A model generated the notes under the pieces. That model saw only the letters and a list, made by a program, of their open reading frames with translations, made no database searches and was not told the DNA's origin. A stretch of 64,000 nucleotides of DNA from Candidatus Zhuqueibacterota bacterium (GTDB taxonomy: Bacteria; Zhuqueibacterota; Zhuqueibacteria; Oceanimicrobiales; Oceanimicrobiaceae), in assembly GCA_029262055.1 (NCBI GenBank), contig JAJDAD010000071.1:1-64000 (forward strand). Reading direction: 5' to 3'. Below are positions 36,382-45,392 of the stretch, one piece after another (positions within the stretch are counted from its first letter, which is position 1; each line of letters begins with the position of its first letter). Position numbers and translations under genes: made by a program.

Positions 36382-37484
36382 AATATCTGGATGAATACCG
36401 CAACCCCGACATCGCCCGCCGGATTATCGAGGAGATTCACGCCGTTACGACGCGACCCTGGGTGATCATGGAAATATGCGGCGGCCAGACGCATTCCATC
36501 ATTAAGAATGGCATCGACCAACTGCTGCCGTCTGAAATCGAGCTGGTGCACGGTCCGGGCTGCCCTGTGTGTGTGACGCCATTGGAGCAAATCGACAAGG
36601 CATTGGAAATCGCCTCACGACCGGATGTGATCTTTACTTCCTTTGGTGATATGCTGCGGGTGCCGGGTTCCGAAAAAGATCTGTTTGTGGTCAAATCAGA
36701 AGGTGGCGATGTTCGCATTGTTTATTCACCGTTGGACGCCGTAGACCTTGCCCGCAAGAATCCCGACAAGCAGGTGGTTTTCTTCGCCGTCGGGTTTGAG
36801 ACTACTGCGCCCAACAATGCCATGGCGGTTTGGCAGGCGCACCGGGAGGGTCTGAAAAACTTCTCTGTTCTGGTCTCGCACGTGCTGGTGCCGCCTGCCA
36901 TGATCGCGCTACTGTCCGCGTCGAGCAACCGGGTGCAGGGCTACCTGGCAGCGGGCCATGTCTGCACCGTGATGGGATGGGAGGAATACATCCCCATCGC
37001 CAGCCAGTTCGAGGTGCCTATCGTGGTCACCGGTTTCGAGCCCATGGACATTCTGGAAGGGGTTCTGCTGGTGGTTAAGCAATTGGAACAGGGCAAGGCC
37101 GAAGTCGAGAATCAATATTCGCGCGTGGTGCGGCGCGAAGGCAATCGTCCGGCACAGGATCTCATCAAAAGAGTGTTCCGGATAAGCAATCGCAAGTGGC
37201 GCGGCATCGGCGAAATCCCCGCGAGCGGCCTCACCCTGACTCCCGAGATGCAGGACCATGACGCGGAGCTGGTTTTCGATGTCGCAGATCTCAAAGTCGA
37301 AGAGCCCGCCGAGTGCATCAGCGGCGAAGTCTTGCAAGGCTTGAAAAAACCCTTTGAATGTGACGCATTCGGAAAAACGTGTACTCCGCAGACTCCGTTG
37401 GGCGCGACCATGGTGTCCACGGAGGGCGCATGCTCCGCCTACTATCTCTATCACCGCAAGAACGGCGCCGCACTGAAAAGCTGA
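36378..37484 (+). CDS. hypD: Hydrogenase iron-cofactor assembly protein HypD
   Basis: Scaffold for Fe(CN)2CO assembly. Conserved motifs: [26 protein letters not shown], and a C-terminal Cys cluster ([24 protein letters not shown]) binding a [4Fe-4S] centre. 368 aa. Coupled to hypC by a four-base overlap. Confidence 0.96.
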   Translation: MKYLDEYRNPDIARRIIEEIHAVTTRPWVIMEICGGQTHSIIKNGIDQLLPSEIELVHGPGCPVCVTPLEQIDKALEIASRPDVIFTSFGDMLRVPGSEKDLFVVKSEGGDVRIVYSPLDAVDLARKNPDKQVVFFAVGFETTAPNNAMAVWQAHREGLKNFSVLVSHVLVPPAMIALLSASSNRVQGYLAAGHVCTVMGWEEYIPIASQFEVPIVVTGFEPMDILEGVLLVVKQLEQGKAEVENQYSRVVRREGNRPAQDLIKRVFRISNRKWRGIGEIPASGLTLTPEMQDHDAELVFDVADLKVEEPAECISGEVLQGLKKPFECDAFGKTCTPQTPLGATMVSTEGACSAYYLYHRKNGAALKS

Positions 37485-37502
37485 GAAAAGACCAGGAGAA
37501 CG

Positions 37503-38591
37503 ATGGAACAGAGCAAAACCAGACCCTCCGCCACGGAAGTGAATCCCGATAGCTTCGGCCAGTGTCCCTTGCCGATTACGGAGCATGCCACCGTCCAGCT
37601 TTCTCATGGCAGCGGCGGCAAGATGATGAGCCAGCTCATCGACCAGCTCTTTCTCTGGGCCTTCGACAACGAGAACCTCAAGCAGCTCGACGACCAGGCC
37701 GTCCTCACAATGAACGACGGACGCCTGGCATTCAGTACCGATTCGTTTGTCATCGACCCAATCTTTTTCCCGGGCGGCGATATCGGAGAGCTGGCAGTCA
37801 ATGGAACGGTCAACGACGTCGCCATGTGCGGCGCGCGGCCGCTTTACCTCAGTGCAGGCTTTATCATCGAGGAAGGGTTTCCTCTGCAGGACTTGAAACG
37901 CATCGTCGTTTCCATGAGCACCGCCGCTACCCAAGCCGGTGTGGCAGTGGTAACCGGGGACACGAAAGTGGTCAACAAAGGCAAGGGCGACAAAGTCTTT
38001 ATCAACACCGCCGGGATCGGTGTGATCGAGCATGACCACAACATCAGCAGTCACAACTTGCAGCCGGGCGATCTGCTGCTGGTCAACGGTTCAATCGCTG
38101 ATCACGGCATGGCGGTCCTTTCCCGGCGCGAAGGACTGGCTTTTGAAATACCGATCGAAAGCGACACCGCGGCGCTCAACGGGCTTATCTCGGAAATCCT
38201 GAACGCGGGGCAAGGCAGTGTGCACGCCATGCGGGATCCGACCCGGGGCGGCCTCGCCAGCACTTTGAATGAGTTCGCCGCCAATTCCGAAGTCGGCATT
38301 CGCATCAGGGAAAGCAAACTCCCGCTCAAACCAGCCGTGGCCGGCGCATGTGAAGTCCTCGGTTTGGACCCTCTGCATGTCGCCAATGAAGGCAAGCTGG
38401 TCGTGGCCGTGGCGCGCGATCGCGCACAGGCGGTCCTCGAAACCATGCGCGCGCATCCATTGGGTAAGGATGCCGCGCTTATCGGAGAAGTCATCGCTGA
38501 AGAAGCAGGCCGGGTCTCGATGCAAACCCGCATCGGCGCCTGGCGCATCGTCGACATGCTGGTCGGCGAGCAGTTGCCACGGATCTGCTAG
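37503..38591 (+). CDS. hypE: Hydrogenase maturation dehydratase HypE
   Basis: Dehydrates the thiocarboxamide on its C-terminal cysteine to cyanide. It is a PurM-like ATP-binding protein with HGSGGKMM, FSTDSFVIDP and DPTRGGLAST, ending in the obligatory PRIC. 362 aa. Last gene of the maturation set; the structural genes follow after 360 bp. Confidence 0.96.
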   Translation: MEQSKTRPSATEVNPDSFGQCPLPITEHATVQLSHGSGGKMMSQLIDQLFLWAFDNENLKQLDDQAVLTMNDGRLAFSTDSFVIDPIFFPGGDIGELAVNGTVNDVAMCGARPLYLSAGFIIEEGFPLQDLKRIVVSMSTAATQAGVAVVTGDTKVVNKGKGDKVFINTAGIGVIEHDHNISSHNLQPGDLLLVNGSIADHGMAVLSRREGLAFEIPIESDTAALNGLISEILNAGQGSVHAMRDPTRGGLASTLNEFAANSEVGIRIRESKLPLKPAVAGACEVLGLDPLHVANEGKLVVAVARDRAQAVLETMRAHPLGKDAALIGEVIAEEAGRVSMQTRIGAWRIVDMLVGEQLPRIC

Positions 38592-38951
38592 TGCGGATTG
38601 TTTTCCGCAAGACGCCGGTCAGGCACAATGCACCTGAAGAGCGGCGCGGGATGTACGGAGTGTTTCTTCAGCTTTGGGCATGCACGGCAACTTCATCAGA
38701 AGCTGTTGCTTGAATCTGGGACAAATTATCAGAAAGCAGTCGCGTTCTTTCTCAGCCTGAGTCATCCATGAAATTTGGCTTTGGAGCCCCGTCTGACAAT
38801 CAATGGCATTCCGATGAAGCCTTTTGATCACATCGGGCTCTGGGTTTGATCCAAAGAGGTTTTTTTGAGGATCACGGCACAATGCGAACAGAATAGTACA
38901 GGATAGGTTGATTTGAAGAGCACACCTCAACACAAACTAACGGAGGAAGCT
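38592..38951. other. Gap between hypE and the hydrogenase genes
   Basis: No credible gene. The - strand has a 104-codon open frame (38619-38933) whose product resembles nothing I know and which lacks a good ribosome binding site. TTGATCAC and TTGATCC occur near 38823 and 38847, but no FNR-like palindrome forms. A promoter for the structural genes probably lies here. Confidence 0.35.
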
Positions 38952-40076
38952 ATGGCAAAGCAATTACCCTCGCTATGGGAAGCGATGCAGGCGAAAGGTT
39001 ACTCGCGACGCGAATTTCTGAAGTTCTGTGGAGCCGCTGCCGCCGTCGCCGGTGTAAAGGCGACCGGAATGGCGTCGGTGGTGCATGCATTCGAGAATAA
39101 GCCGCGCCCGCCTGTGATCTGGCTGCATTTTCAGGAGTGTACCTGTTGTAGCGAGTCGTTCATCCGATCGTCGCATCCGATCGTCTCAGACGTCGTGTTC
39201 GACTACCTCTCGCTGGACTACACTGAGACCCTGCAGGCGGCCGCAGGCCATCAGGCTGAAAAGTGCCTGCATGACACCATGAAGAACTACCCCGGGCAGT
39301 ACATTCTGCTTGTCGAAGGTTCCGTGCCGACGAAAGATGACGGAGTCTACTGCACAATTGCCGGACGCTCCGCCGCAGACATTCTGCATGAGACCGCGAA
39401 AGACGCAGCCGCCGTGATCGCCTGGGGAAGCTGTGCCTCCCACGGATGTGTCCAGTCAGCCAATCCTAACCCGACCAGTGCCACGCCGATTCACAAAATC
39501 ATCAGCAAGCCGGTAATCAACGTGCCCGGCTGCCCGCCAATCGGCGATGTGATGACCGCAGTCATCACGCACTTGCTGGTCTTCGGCAAAGTCCCCGATC
39601 TCGATAGTCAGGGACGTCCGAAAGAGTATTACGGCCGCCGGGTGCACGATACCTGCTACCGCCGTCCCTACTACGACGCCGGCCTTTTTGTCGAGGCCTG
39701 GGATGATGAAAAAGCACGCAAGGGCTACTGCCTCTATAAGATGGGTTGCCGCGGCCCGGTCACCTACAACGCCTGTTCGGTTACCCGCTGGAACGAAGCC
39801 ACGAGCTACCCGATCCAGTCGGGGCACGGCTGCATCGGTTGCAGCGAAAACGGCTTCTGGGACAACGGACCCTTCTACCGGCATCTGGCTTCGTTCCCCG
39901 GATTCGGTATTGAGACCACTGCAGACACCATCGGGACAGTCGTGGGCGTCGCTGCTGCTGCAGGCGTGACCGCGCATGCTGTAACCACAAATATCCGCAA
40001 AAAGAAAATCATCAACGATAGAATCGATCGTTCGGTTACGGATCGCGAACCTAAAGAAGAAGGAGGTGATGAATAA
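38952..40076 (+). CDS. hyaA: [NiFe] hydrogenase small subunit, group 1, oxygen-tolerant type
   Basis: Electron-transfer subunit with three FeS clusters. The Tat signal has the twin-arginine SRREFLKFCG (residues 18-27), so it is exported folded. The proximal cluster ligands are C63, C65, C66, C161, C166 and C194: C65 and C166 are the two extra cysteines known from oxygen-tolerant enzymes such as E. coli Hyd-1. The medial and distal cluster motifs (CYRRPYYD, CLYKMGCRGP, GCIGCSENGFWD) are intact. A C-terminal hydrophobic helix (TIGTVVGVAAAAGVTAHAV) anchors it to the membrane. ATG 38952 has GGAGG five bases upstream. 374 aa; its stop overlaps the next ATG. Confidence 0.95.
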   Translation: MAKQLPSLWEAMQAKGYSRREFLKFCGAAAAVAGVKATGMASVVHAFENKPRPPVIWLHFQECTCCSESFIRSSHPIVSDVVFDYLSLDYTETLQAAAGHQAEKCLHDTMKNYPGQYILLVEGSVPTKDDGVYCTIAGRSAADILHETAKDAAAVIAWGSCASHGCVQSANPNPTSATPIHKIISKPVINVPGCPPIGDVMTAVITHLLVFGKVPDLDSQGRPKEYYGRRVHDTCYRRPYYDAGLFVEAWDDEKARKGYCLYKMGCRGPVTYNACSVTRWNEATSYPIQSGHGCIGCSENGFWDNGPFYRHLASFPGFGIETTADTIGTVVGVAAAAGVTAHAVTTNIRKKKIINDRIDRSVTDREPKEEGGDE

Positions 40077-41791
40077 TGGCACGCATCGTCGTTGACCCGA
40101 TTACACGTATCGAAGGACACCTTCGTATCGAGGCTGTTGTTGAAAACGGCAGAATTTCCGAGGCGTACAGCTCGGGCACCATGGTGCGCGGCTTTGAGAA
40201 AATCCTCAAGGGCCGCGATCCGCGCGACGCCTGGGCTTTCACCGAACGGGTGTGCGGAGTCTGTACCACCGTGCATGCCCTCGCCAGCGTCCGCGCCGTG
40301 GAAGATGGATTGGGTATCTCGGTGCCCAGGAACGCGGAGCTGATTCGTAACCTGATGTTCTGCGCCCAGTATTGCCAGGACCACGCCGTACATTTTTATC
40401 ACCTGCACGCCCTGGACTGGGTGGATGTTGTCAGTGCGCTTTCTGCAGATCCGAAAGAAACCTCCAGAATCGCACAATCGATTTCCAGGTGGCCCAAAAC
40501 TTCACCGGCCTATTTCAGTGATATCCAAAAGCGGGTGAAGACCTTTGTCGAAAGCGGACAGTTGGGTATTTTCGCCAACGGCTACTGGGGGCATTCCGCC
40601 TACCGGCTGCCGGCTGAGGTCAACCTGCTCGCGGTTGCCCACTACCTGGAGGCGCTGGAGTGGCAAAAAGAGATCGTGAAGATCCACACGATTTTCGGCG
40701 GCAAGAATCCGCATCCCAACTACCTGGTCGGTGGCGTGCCCTGCTCGATCAATCTCGAGGAGATGAACGCCATCAACAGCGAGCGTCTCAACCACGTCGG
40801 GCAACTGATCAAAGACGCCATCGAGTTTATCGAGCAGGTCTATATTCCCGATCTGATGGCCATTGCCGGATTTTACAAAGACTGGGGCGCCATCGGCGGC
40901 GGTCTGGAGAATTACCTGTCCTACGGCGATTTGCCCACGCTGGGTTACAATCAGCCGGATTCGTTCAAATTCCCGCGTGGTGCAATCCTCGGCCGCAATC
41001 TCAATGAGGTGCATGAGGTCAACGGCAAGGACACTGAAGAGATCAAAGAGTACATCACGCGGTCGTACTACAAGTACTCGGGCGGCGATGCCCAGGGTCT
41101 GCACCCCTGGAGCGGCGAAACAGAATTCAATTATACCGGACCGAAACCGCCCTACGACCTGCTGGATGTCGACAACAAGTACTCCTGGCTGAAAACACCG
41201 CGCTGGCGGGATAACCCGATGGAAGTCGGTCCGCTGGCGCGCCTGTTGGTGGCATACGGCAAAGGCCACGAAGAGGTGCAGGAGGTAGTCAATGATGCGC
41301 TCAAACGATTGAATGTGCCGGTCACCGCCCTGTTCTCCACTCTGGGCAGGACCGCCGCCCGTGGTCTGGAAACACAACTGGTCGTGCAGTGGATGAAAGG
41401 GTTCTACGATGACCTGGTGAACAATATCAAAAACGGCGACACGCGTACCTTCAATGATGCGAACTGGGAGCCTTCGACCTGGCCCTCGACCTGCGACGGC
41501 GTCGGTCTCACCGAAGCTCCGCGCGGGGCGCTGGCACACTGGATTCGTATAAAGGACAAAGTGATCGACAACTACCAACTGGTGGTACCGAGCACCTGGA
41601 ATGCTTCTCCGAAGGACCACAACGGCAAGCGCTCCGCCTACGAGGAGTCATTGGTGGGTACACCCGTCGCCAACGAGGATCAGCCCCTCGAGATTCTGCG
41701 TACGGTACACTCGTTTGACCCATGTCTGGCGTGCGCCGTGCATTTGTACGATCCCGATGGCAAGCACATTCAGCAAATCACCGTAACCTGA
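40076..41791 (+). CDS. hyaB: [NiFe] hydrogenase large subunit, group 1
   Basis: Catalytic subunit. The nickel ligands are in RVCGVCTTVHALASVRAVED (L1) and DPCLACAVH (L2). After the final His come 15 residues (LYDPDGKHIQQITVT) that the maturation protease must remove. AGGAGGTGAT precedes the start within the end of the small subunit gene, giving a one-base overlap and tight coupling. 571 aa, typical. Confidence 0.97.
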   Translation: MARIVVDPITRIEGHLRIEAVVENGRISEAYSSGTMVRGFEKILKGRDPRDAWAFTERVCGVCTTVHALASVRAVEDGLGISVPRNAELIRNLMFCAQYCQDHAVHFYHLHALDWVDVVSALSADPKETSRIAQSISRWPKTSPAYFSDIQKRVKTFVESGQLGIFANGYWGHSAYRLPAEVNLLAVAHYLEALEWQKEIVKIHTIFGGKNPHPNYLVGGVPCSINLEEMNAINSERLNHVGQLIKDAIEFIEQVYIPDLMAIAGFYKDWGAIGGGLENYLSYGDLPTLGYNQPDSFKFPRGAILGRNLNEVHEVNGKDTEEIKEYITRSYYKYSGGDAQGLHPWSGETEFNYTGPKPPYDLLDVDNKYSWLKTPRWRDNPMEVGPLARLLVAYGKGHEEVQEVVNDALKRLNVPVTALFSTLGRTAARGLETQLVVQWMKGFYDDLVNNIKNGDTRTFNDANWEPSTWPSTCDGVGLTEAPRGALAHWIRIKDKVIDNYQLVVPSTWNASPKDHNGKRSAYEESLVGTPVANEDQPLEILRTVHSFDPCLACAVHLYDPDGKHIQQITVT

Positions 41792-41802
41792 GGAGAAGTA
41801 CC

Positions 41803-42489
41803 ATGGCAAATTCACAAGCTGTAACGTTTCATCGTGTTTATGTCTGGGAGCTTCCGGTGCGGTTTTATCACTGGCTCAATGCGATCTGCGTGCTGACGCT
41901 CATCGGTACCGGCTATCTCATCGGCAGACCACTGGCCATCACCTACTCAACGGAAGCATATCAGCAATACTGGTTCGGCACGGTGCGGTTCATTCATTTC
42001 GTGACGGCGTTTGTTTTCTTCTTCAATTTTCTATTTCGAACGTACTGGGGCTTTGTCGGCAACAAATACGCCCGCTGGAATAACTTCATTCCTTTCAGAA
42101 AGGCACACCTCCAGGAAATAAAAGAAGTCTTGAAAGTCGACATCTTGCAAGCCAAAGCGAAAGGGATTATCTCGATCGGCCACAACATGCTCGCAGGTAC
42201 CACCTATTTTCTTTCGTTTTTGGTGTTCCTGTTCCAGGTGTGCACCGGCTTCGCCCTGTATTCGTCCATGAGCAGCTCCTTCCTGCCAAAACTGTTTGCG
42301 TGGGTGATCCCGCTCATGGGCGGCGATTTTGCGGTACGGCAGTGGCACCATGTGTTCATGTGGTTTTTTATCGTGTTTACGATTATCCACGTTTATCTGG
42401 TGTTCTATCACGACTATGTGGAAGGGCGGGGCACCACCTCGTCCATGGTCGGCGGCTGGAAGTTTGAGCGGGAAGATGTTCTCAAATAA
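41803..42489 (+). CDS. hyaC: Hydrogenase b-type cytochrome (HyaC-like)
   Basis: Di-haem cytochrome b that passes electrons from the small subunit to quinone. It has four TM helices with histidines in VRFYHWLNA, VRFIHFVTA and RQWHHVFMWFF. ATG 41803 is preceded by GAGGAG, and the longer open frame upstream overlaps the large subunit. 228 aa. It shows that the enzyme feeds the respiratory chain. Confidence 0.93.
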   Translation: MANSQAVTFHRVYVWELPVRFYHWLNAICVLTLIGTGYLIGRPLAITYSTEAYQQYWFGTVRFIHFVTAFVFFFNFLFRTYWGFVGNKYARWNNFIPFRKAHLQEIKEVLKVDILQAKAKGIISIGHNMLAGTTYFLSFLVFLFQVCTGFALYSSMSSSFLPKLFAWVIPLMGGDFAVRQWHHVFMWFFIVFTIIHVYLVFYHDYVEGRGTTSSMVGGWKFEREDVLK

Positions 42490-42952
42490 CGCGCCGCGCA
42501 TTCTGATTGTCGGCATCGGCAATGTGCTCATGGGAGATGAAGGCGTGGGCGTGTACGTGATCCGGCATTTGGAAAAGCAGACTTTGCCGTCCGATGTCGC
42601 CTGCCTGGATGGCGGCACGGGCGGCTTTCATCTGCTCGAGCCCATGCAGCAACCGGAACGCCTGGTCATGGTGGACGCCACCGCTGACGGTGCGCCGGCC
42701 GGGACGGTGCAACGACTGCAGCCGCGCTACTCAACCGATTACCCGCCGACTCTGTGCGCGCACGATATCGGTTTGAAAGACCTGCTGGACAGCATGTATC
42801 TGTTGGGAACGCCGCCGAACGTCACTCTGTTTGCGGTTTCGATAGATGTCCCGGACGGTGTCGGCACCGAGTTGTCGCCGGCGGTGGCCGGCGTGGTGCC
42901 AGAGGTTGCAAAGCAAGTTATGGCAGAAGTGAAGGTAGGGTCACGATCGTAA
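42476..42952 (+). CDS. hyaD: Hydrogenase maturation endopeptidase (HyaD-like)
   Basis: Cleaves the C-terminal tail of the large subunit after nickel insertion. The nickel-sensing residues are expected at GNVLMGDEGVG (Glu), VMVDATADG (Asp) and LCAHDIG (His). The start overlaps the cytochrome gene by 14 bases. 158 aa. It is the last gene of the hydrogenase operon. Confidence 0.92.
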   Translation: MFSNNAPRILIVGIGNVLMGDEGVGVYVIRHLEKQTLPSDVACLDGGTGGFHLLEPMQQPERLVMVDATADGAPAGTVQRLQPRYSTDYPPTLCAHDIGLKDLLDSMYLLGTPPNVTLFAVSIDVPDGVGTELSPAVAGVVPEVAKQVMAEVKVGSRS

Positions 42953-43006
42953 TTTGGAGATCCCTCCTTCACGTTCAAATAAACACCATCGATTTAGAAA
43001 AGCTGG

Positions 43007-44683
43007 TTATTTCACCGATATCTCTTTCTCGGAGACAGCCTGAATCGTCGAGTCCTGCAAGGACGCCACAGTCACTTTGAGTAGATTGCGTCCCTTCTTG
43101 ACATTCCTGAGGTCGATTTCGACAAGCTCATGCATCATTTCGCTGAGCGCCGGCCGGGTAAAGCTTAGATTCACAGAAGCTTTTTTCCCCTTTATAGGAG
43201 TAATTGTGTAAGAAATCCGCAACCTTTCACCAATATTTGCGGATTGAATATTGTATATTTCAAAATAGACCAGCGGTGGCACCTTCTTTCGAATCTCGTG
43301 AAACGGATAGGGACTGATCAAAAAATCGGGATGATGCACAATCGGCAGGATTTCTGCCTGCGCATCATTCTTAACCCGGTAGTTCAGTTGAATGTCGCTT
43401 AACAGCAACTCGGTTCTGGAGGAGAAATCCCGAATTGGCAAAGGCCGGCGGTCATAGCCTGATTTGTCGCGCTGCTTCTGTTCTACTTGCAACGTTATTT
43501 CCGCATCTTGTGGTTTGCCCAGAAGTGAAACTTTTCCGATCGCATTCGGCAGTTTTTCTCCCGCGGCCAATTTGACGGGCAATGACGAGGAGCTTTGATT
43601 CCGAATCAGCGGGTCAAAATTCTCATCGCGCAACATCCCGCTGAACTCCACATTCAGCGTATCTTCGAGCGACTTCTTGATTTTCTTTACCAGGTTCTTT
43701 CTTAGGGGCACGAAAAGCGCAACATCTATTCTGGTTTTTCCTGCTGGCCCGCGAAATTGTGCCACACGATCGAAGAATTTCAAATTGTTTCCAACATGAA
43801 TGACGTCCCGGGCAGCGGGCGGGGCTTTGTAACTAGCCACTTCATTGAAAAAAATTAGCTGATCAGCTCTCACTCTGAGAGCAGCCACGTGGGAGCCCAC
43901 CCCGAAGTCAGGTATTGGCAGAACGGCTCGCGCAAGTGCGGGGGAAATATGCTGCCTCTTTTCTACCATATCGCGCCAGATGAAGTATTCCACATTCGGA
44001 TCGTTGGATCCCGTGACATTTCTCATAACATGCCTATCCAAATCCATCACGGCATCATAGATGCTCCGAACCTGGCGGTATGAGACCCCCTCTCTAACAA
44101 AATATGCCACAAAGTTGGACTGTACGTTTTCATAGGTCCAGGTTTCATTGGGAAAAGTAGAGTAACGTATTCGAAAATCATCATCGAATGTAACGAGGCC
44201 ACCAGAGTCTACGAACCTTCCATTTGGCTCACCATACTTTATATAGTATTTCGCCCGCTCATCGACATAAGGCGGAGATGCTCGGGAGAAATGCTTTTTT
44301 GAGTACTGAACCCGCCGGTTGAACTCCAGCAGCCAGTCGTTTTCGCGAAGCAGCGGATTCGGGTTAGAGGCCTTCCAATAGTAGTGAATGTACACTTTCT
44401 TTTCAGCTAAGGATTCCAAGCCCTCGTATTCCCTTTTTTGCTCGGAACCCATAAGAAGCAAAAACCAGGTCTCGAAATCTCGTTTGAACGTCTCTTCGTC
44501 CGCTGCTCTTAGTTTCGAGGAATACTCCTGTTCGGTCATTACCGCATCGGCGTCGGCATTGGAAGAAGAGAGCGAAGCGTTGCCTGTCTGCTCTTGACGT
44601 GAAGCTCTAGTAGCTGAGATACTATTTGAGGGATTTAGGAAAGAAGGAGTGAGTACAAGAAAAATTGCAATCGTGATACTCAT
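43007..44683 (-). CDS. Secreted GWxTD-type domain protein
   Basis: A signal peptide (MSITIAIFLVLTPSFL) is followed by a helical segment and the core typical of GWxTD proteins: WLLEFNRRVQYSKKHF ... DERAKYYIKYGEPNGRF, where the usual GWxTDRG has become PPYVDERA. The C-terminal half is beta-rich. Start 44683 has AGAGGA six bases upstream; the in-frame ATG at 44698 sits on the preceding stop. Such proteins are frequent in FCB-related candidate phyla and of unknown function. 558 aa. Confidence 0.75.
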   Translation of the reverse strand: MSITIAIFLVLTPSFLNPSNSISATRASRQEQTGNASLSSSNADADAVMTEQEYSSKLRAADEETFKRDFETWFLLLMGSEQKREYEGLESLAEKKVYIHYYWKASNPNPLLRENDWLLEFNRRVQYSKKHFSRASPPYVDERAKYYIKYGEPNGRFVDSGGLVTFDDDFRIRYSTFPNETWTYENVQSNFVAYFVREGVSYRQVRSIYDAVMDLDRHVMRNVTGSNDPNVEYFIWRDMVEKRQHISPALARAVLPIPDFGVGSHVAALRVRADQLIFFNEVASYKAPPAARDVIHVGNNLKFFDRVAQFRGPAGKTRIDVALFVPLRKNLVKKIKKSLEDTLNVEFSGMLRDENFDPLIRNQSSSSLPVKLAAGEKLPNAIGKVSLLGKPQDAEITLQVEQKQRDKSGYDRRPLPIRDFSSRTELLLSDIQLNYRVKNDAQAEILPIVHHPDFLISPYPFHEIRKKVPPLVYFEIYNIQSANIGERLRISYTITPIKGKKASVNLSFTRPALSEMMHELVEIDLRNVKKGRNLLKVTVASLQDSTIQAVSEKEISVK

Positions 44684-44698
44684 GATTGTTCCTCTCAT

Positions 44699-44908
44699 TC
44701 AACGTCTTCGACTGTCCACTACTTTGCCTTGCATAGCCGGGGTCAATGCCGCCCACCAATCAGGATGACGTGCCCGATCAACTCCGTAATGACGATCACC
44801 CGTGCCTTGATTTTTCGGATAGTCGGCCGGGCACAGATGCAGGGTAGCCCAGTGAGTCCCGCCGGATGCGCTGTGCATACAAAGGTGCAGGGATTGCTTC
44901 CCGCGCAC
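44699..44908 (-). CDS. Small ORF or gene remnant upstream of the GWxTD gene
   Basis: A 69-aa frame (GTG 44908) with protein-like composition, including GGTHWATLHLCPADYP and DRARHPDWWAALTP. Its stop lies 15 bases before the GWxTD start, as if coupled. A TGA lies three codons before the GTG, and no ribosome binding site is evident, so it may be the tail of a decayed gene. Family not recognised. Confidence 0.35.
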   Translation of the reverse strand: MRGKQSLHLCMHSASGGTHWATLHLCPADYPKNQGTGDRHYGVDRARHPDWWAALTPAMQGKVVDSRRR

Positions 44909-44971
44909 AGGACATCATCGAGAAGAAACAGCAACCGCCTGCAAAGCCGGCTTCAGGAGGTGAATTCCCTT

Positions 44972-45240
44972 GGAGATTCTCAGTTGGAGAGGAGTAGGTT
45001 TGTGGCATGCCCGTCATCGGTACGCACCTTTTTACTGACAACCAATGCCGTTAACTTAAGAAAATCACGTTTAACAGGCAATCGGTTTTTGAATTTACCG
45101 GTCGCCGATAGGAACAGCCGGCACGAGCAAATGATTCCCGGTTGATATTGTGTAATGAGCACAAATCTAAAAGCCACAGTCATTTAGGAGGTATCTCTTT
45201 TGAATGAGTCCTGTGGCGCTCAACGGACACGGACTCTACC
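44972..45240. repeat. Dispersed repeat R2, diverged copy A
   Basis: This stretch aligns by eye with 58495-58775: shared blocks include ATGCCCGTCATCGG, GGCAAYCGGTTT, GCCACMGTCATTYAGGAG and a GCTCAA block. It holds no gene. The rest of the 44909-45392 gap is unrecognised. Element type unknown. Confidence 0.55.
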
Positions 45241-45392
45241 AGATAAGATCCTTACAGGGTGGCAGGAAAGGTAGTTTATGAATAGTGCAAGTTAGATGCC
45301 AGGGGCGCATCCTGATTGCCGTCAACCGAAAGGCAGCGGTCCTGCAAAACTTGGAAATAACACGGTCTTGGCGTTTACATCCGCTAGTGCAC

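Noticed and set aside
36909-38054. 381-codon open frame on the - strand
   Set aside because: It lies antisense to hypD and hypE, which have full-length, motif-complete products; the antisense product has no recognisable features.
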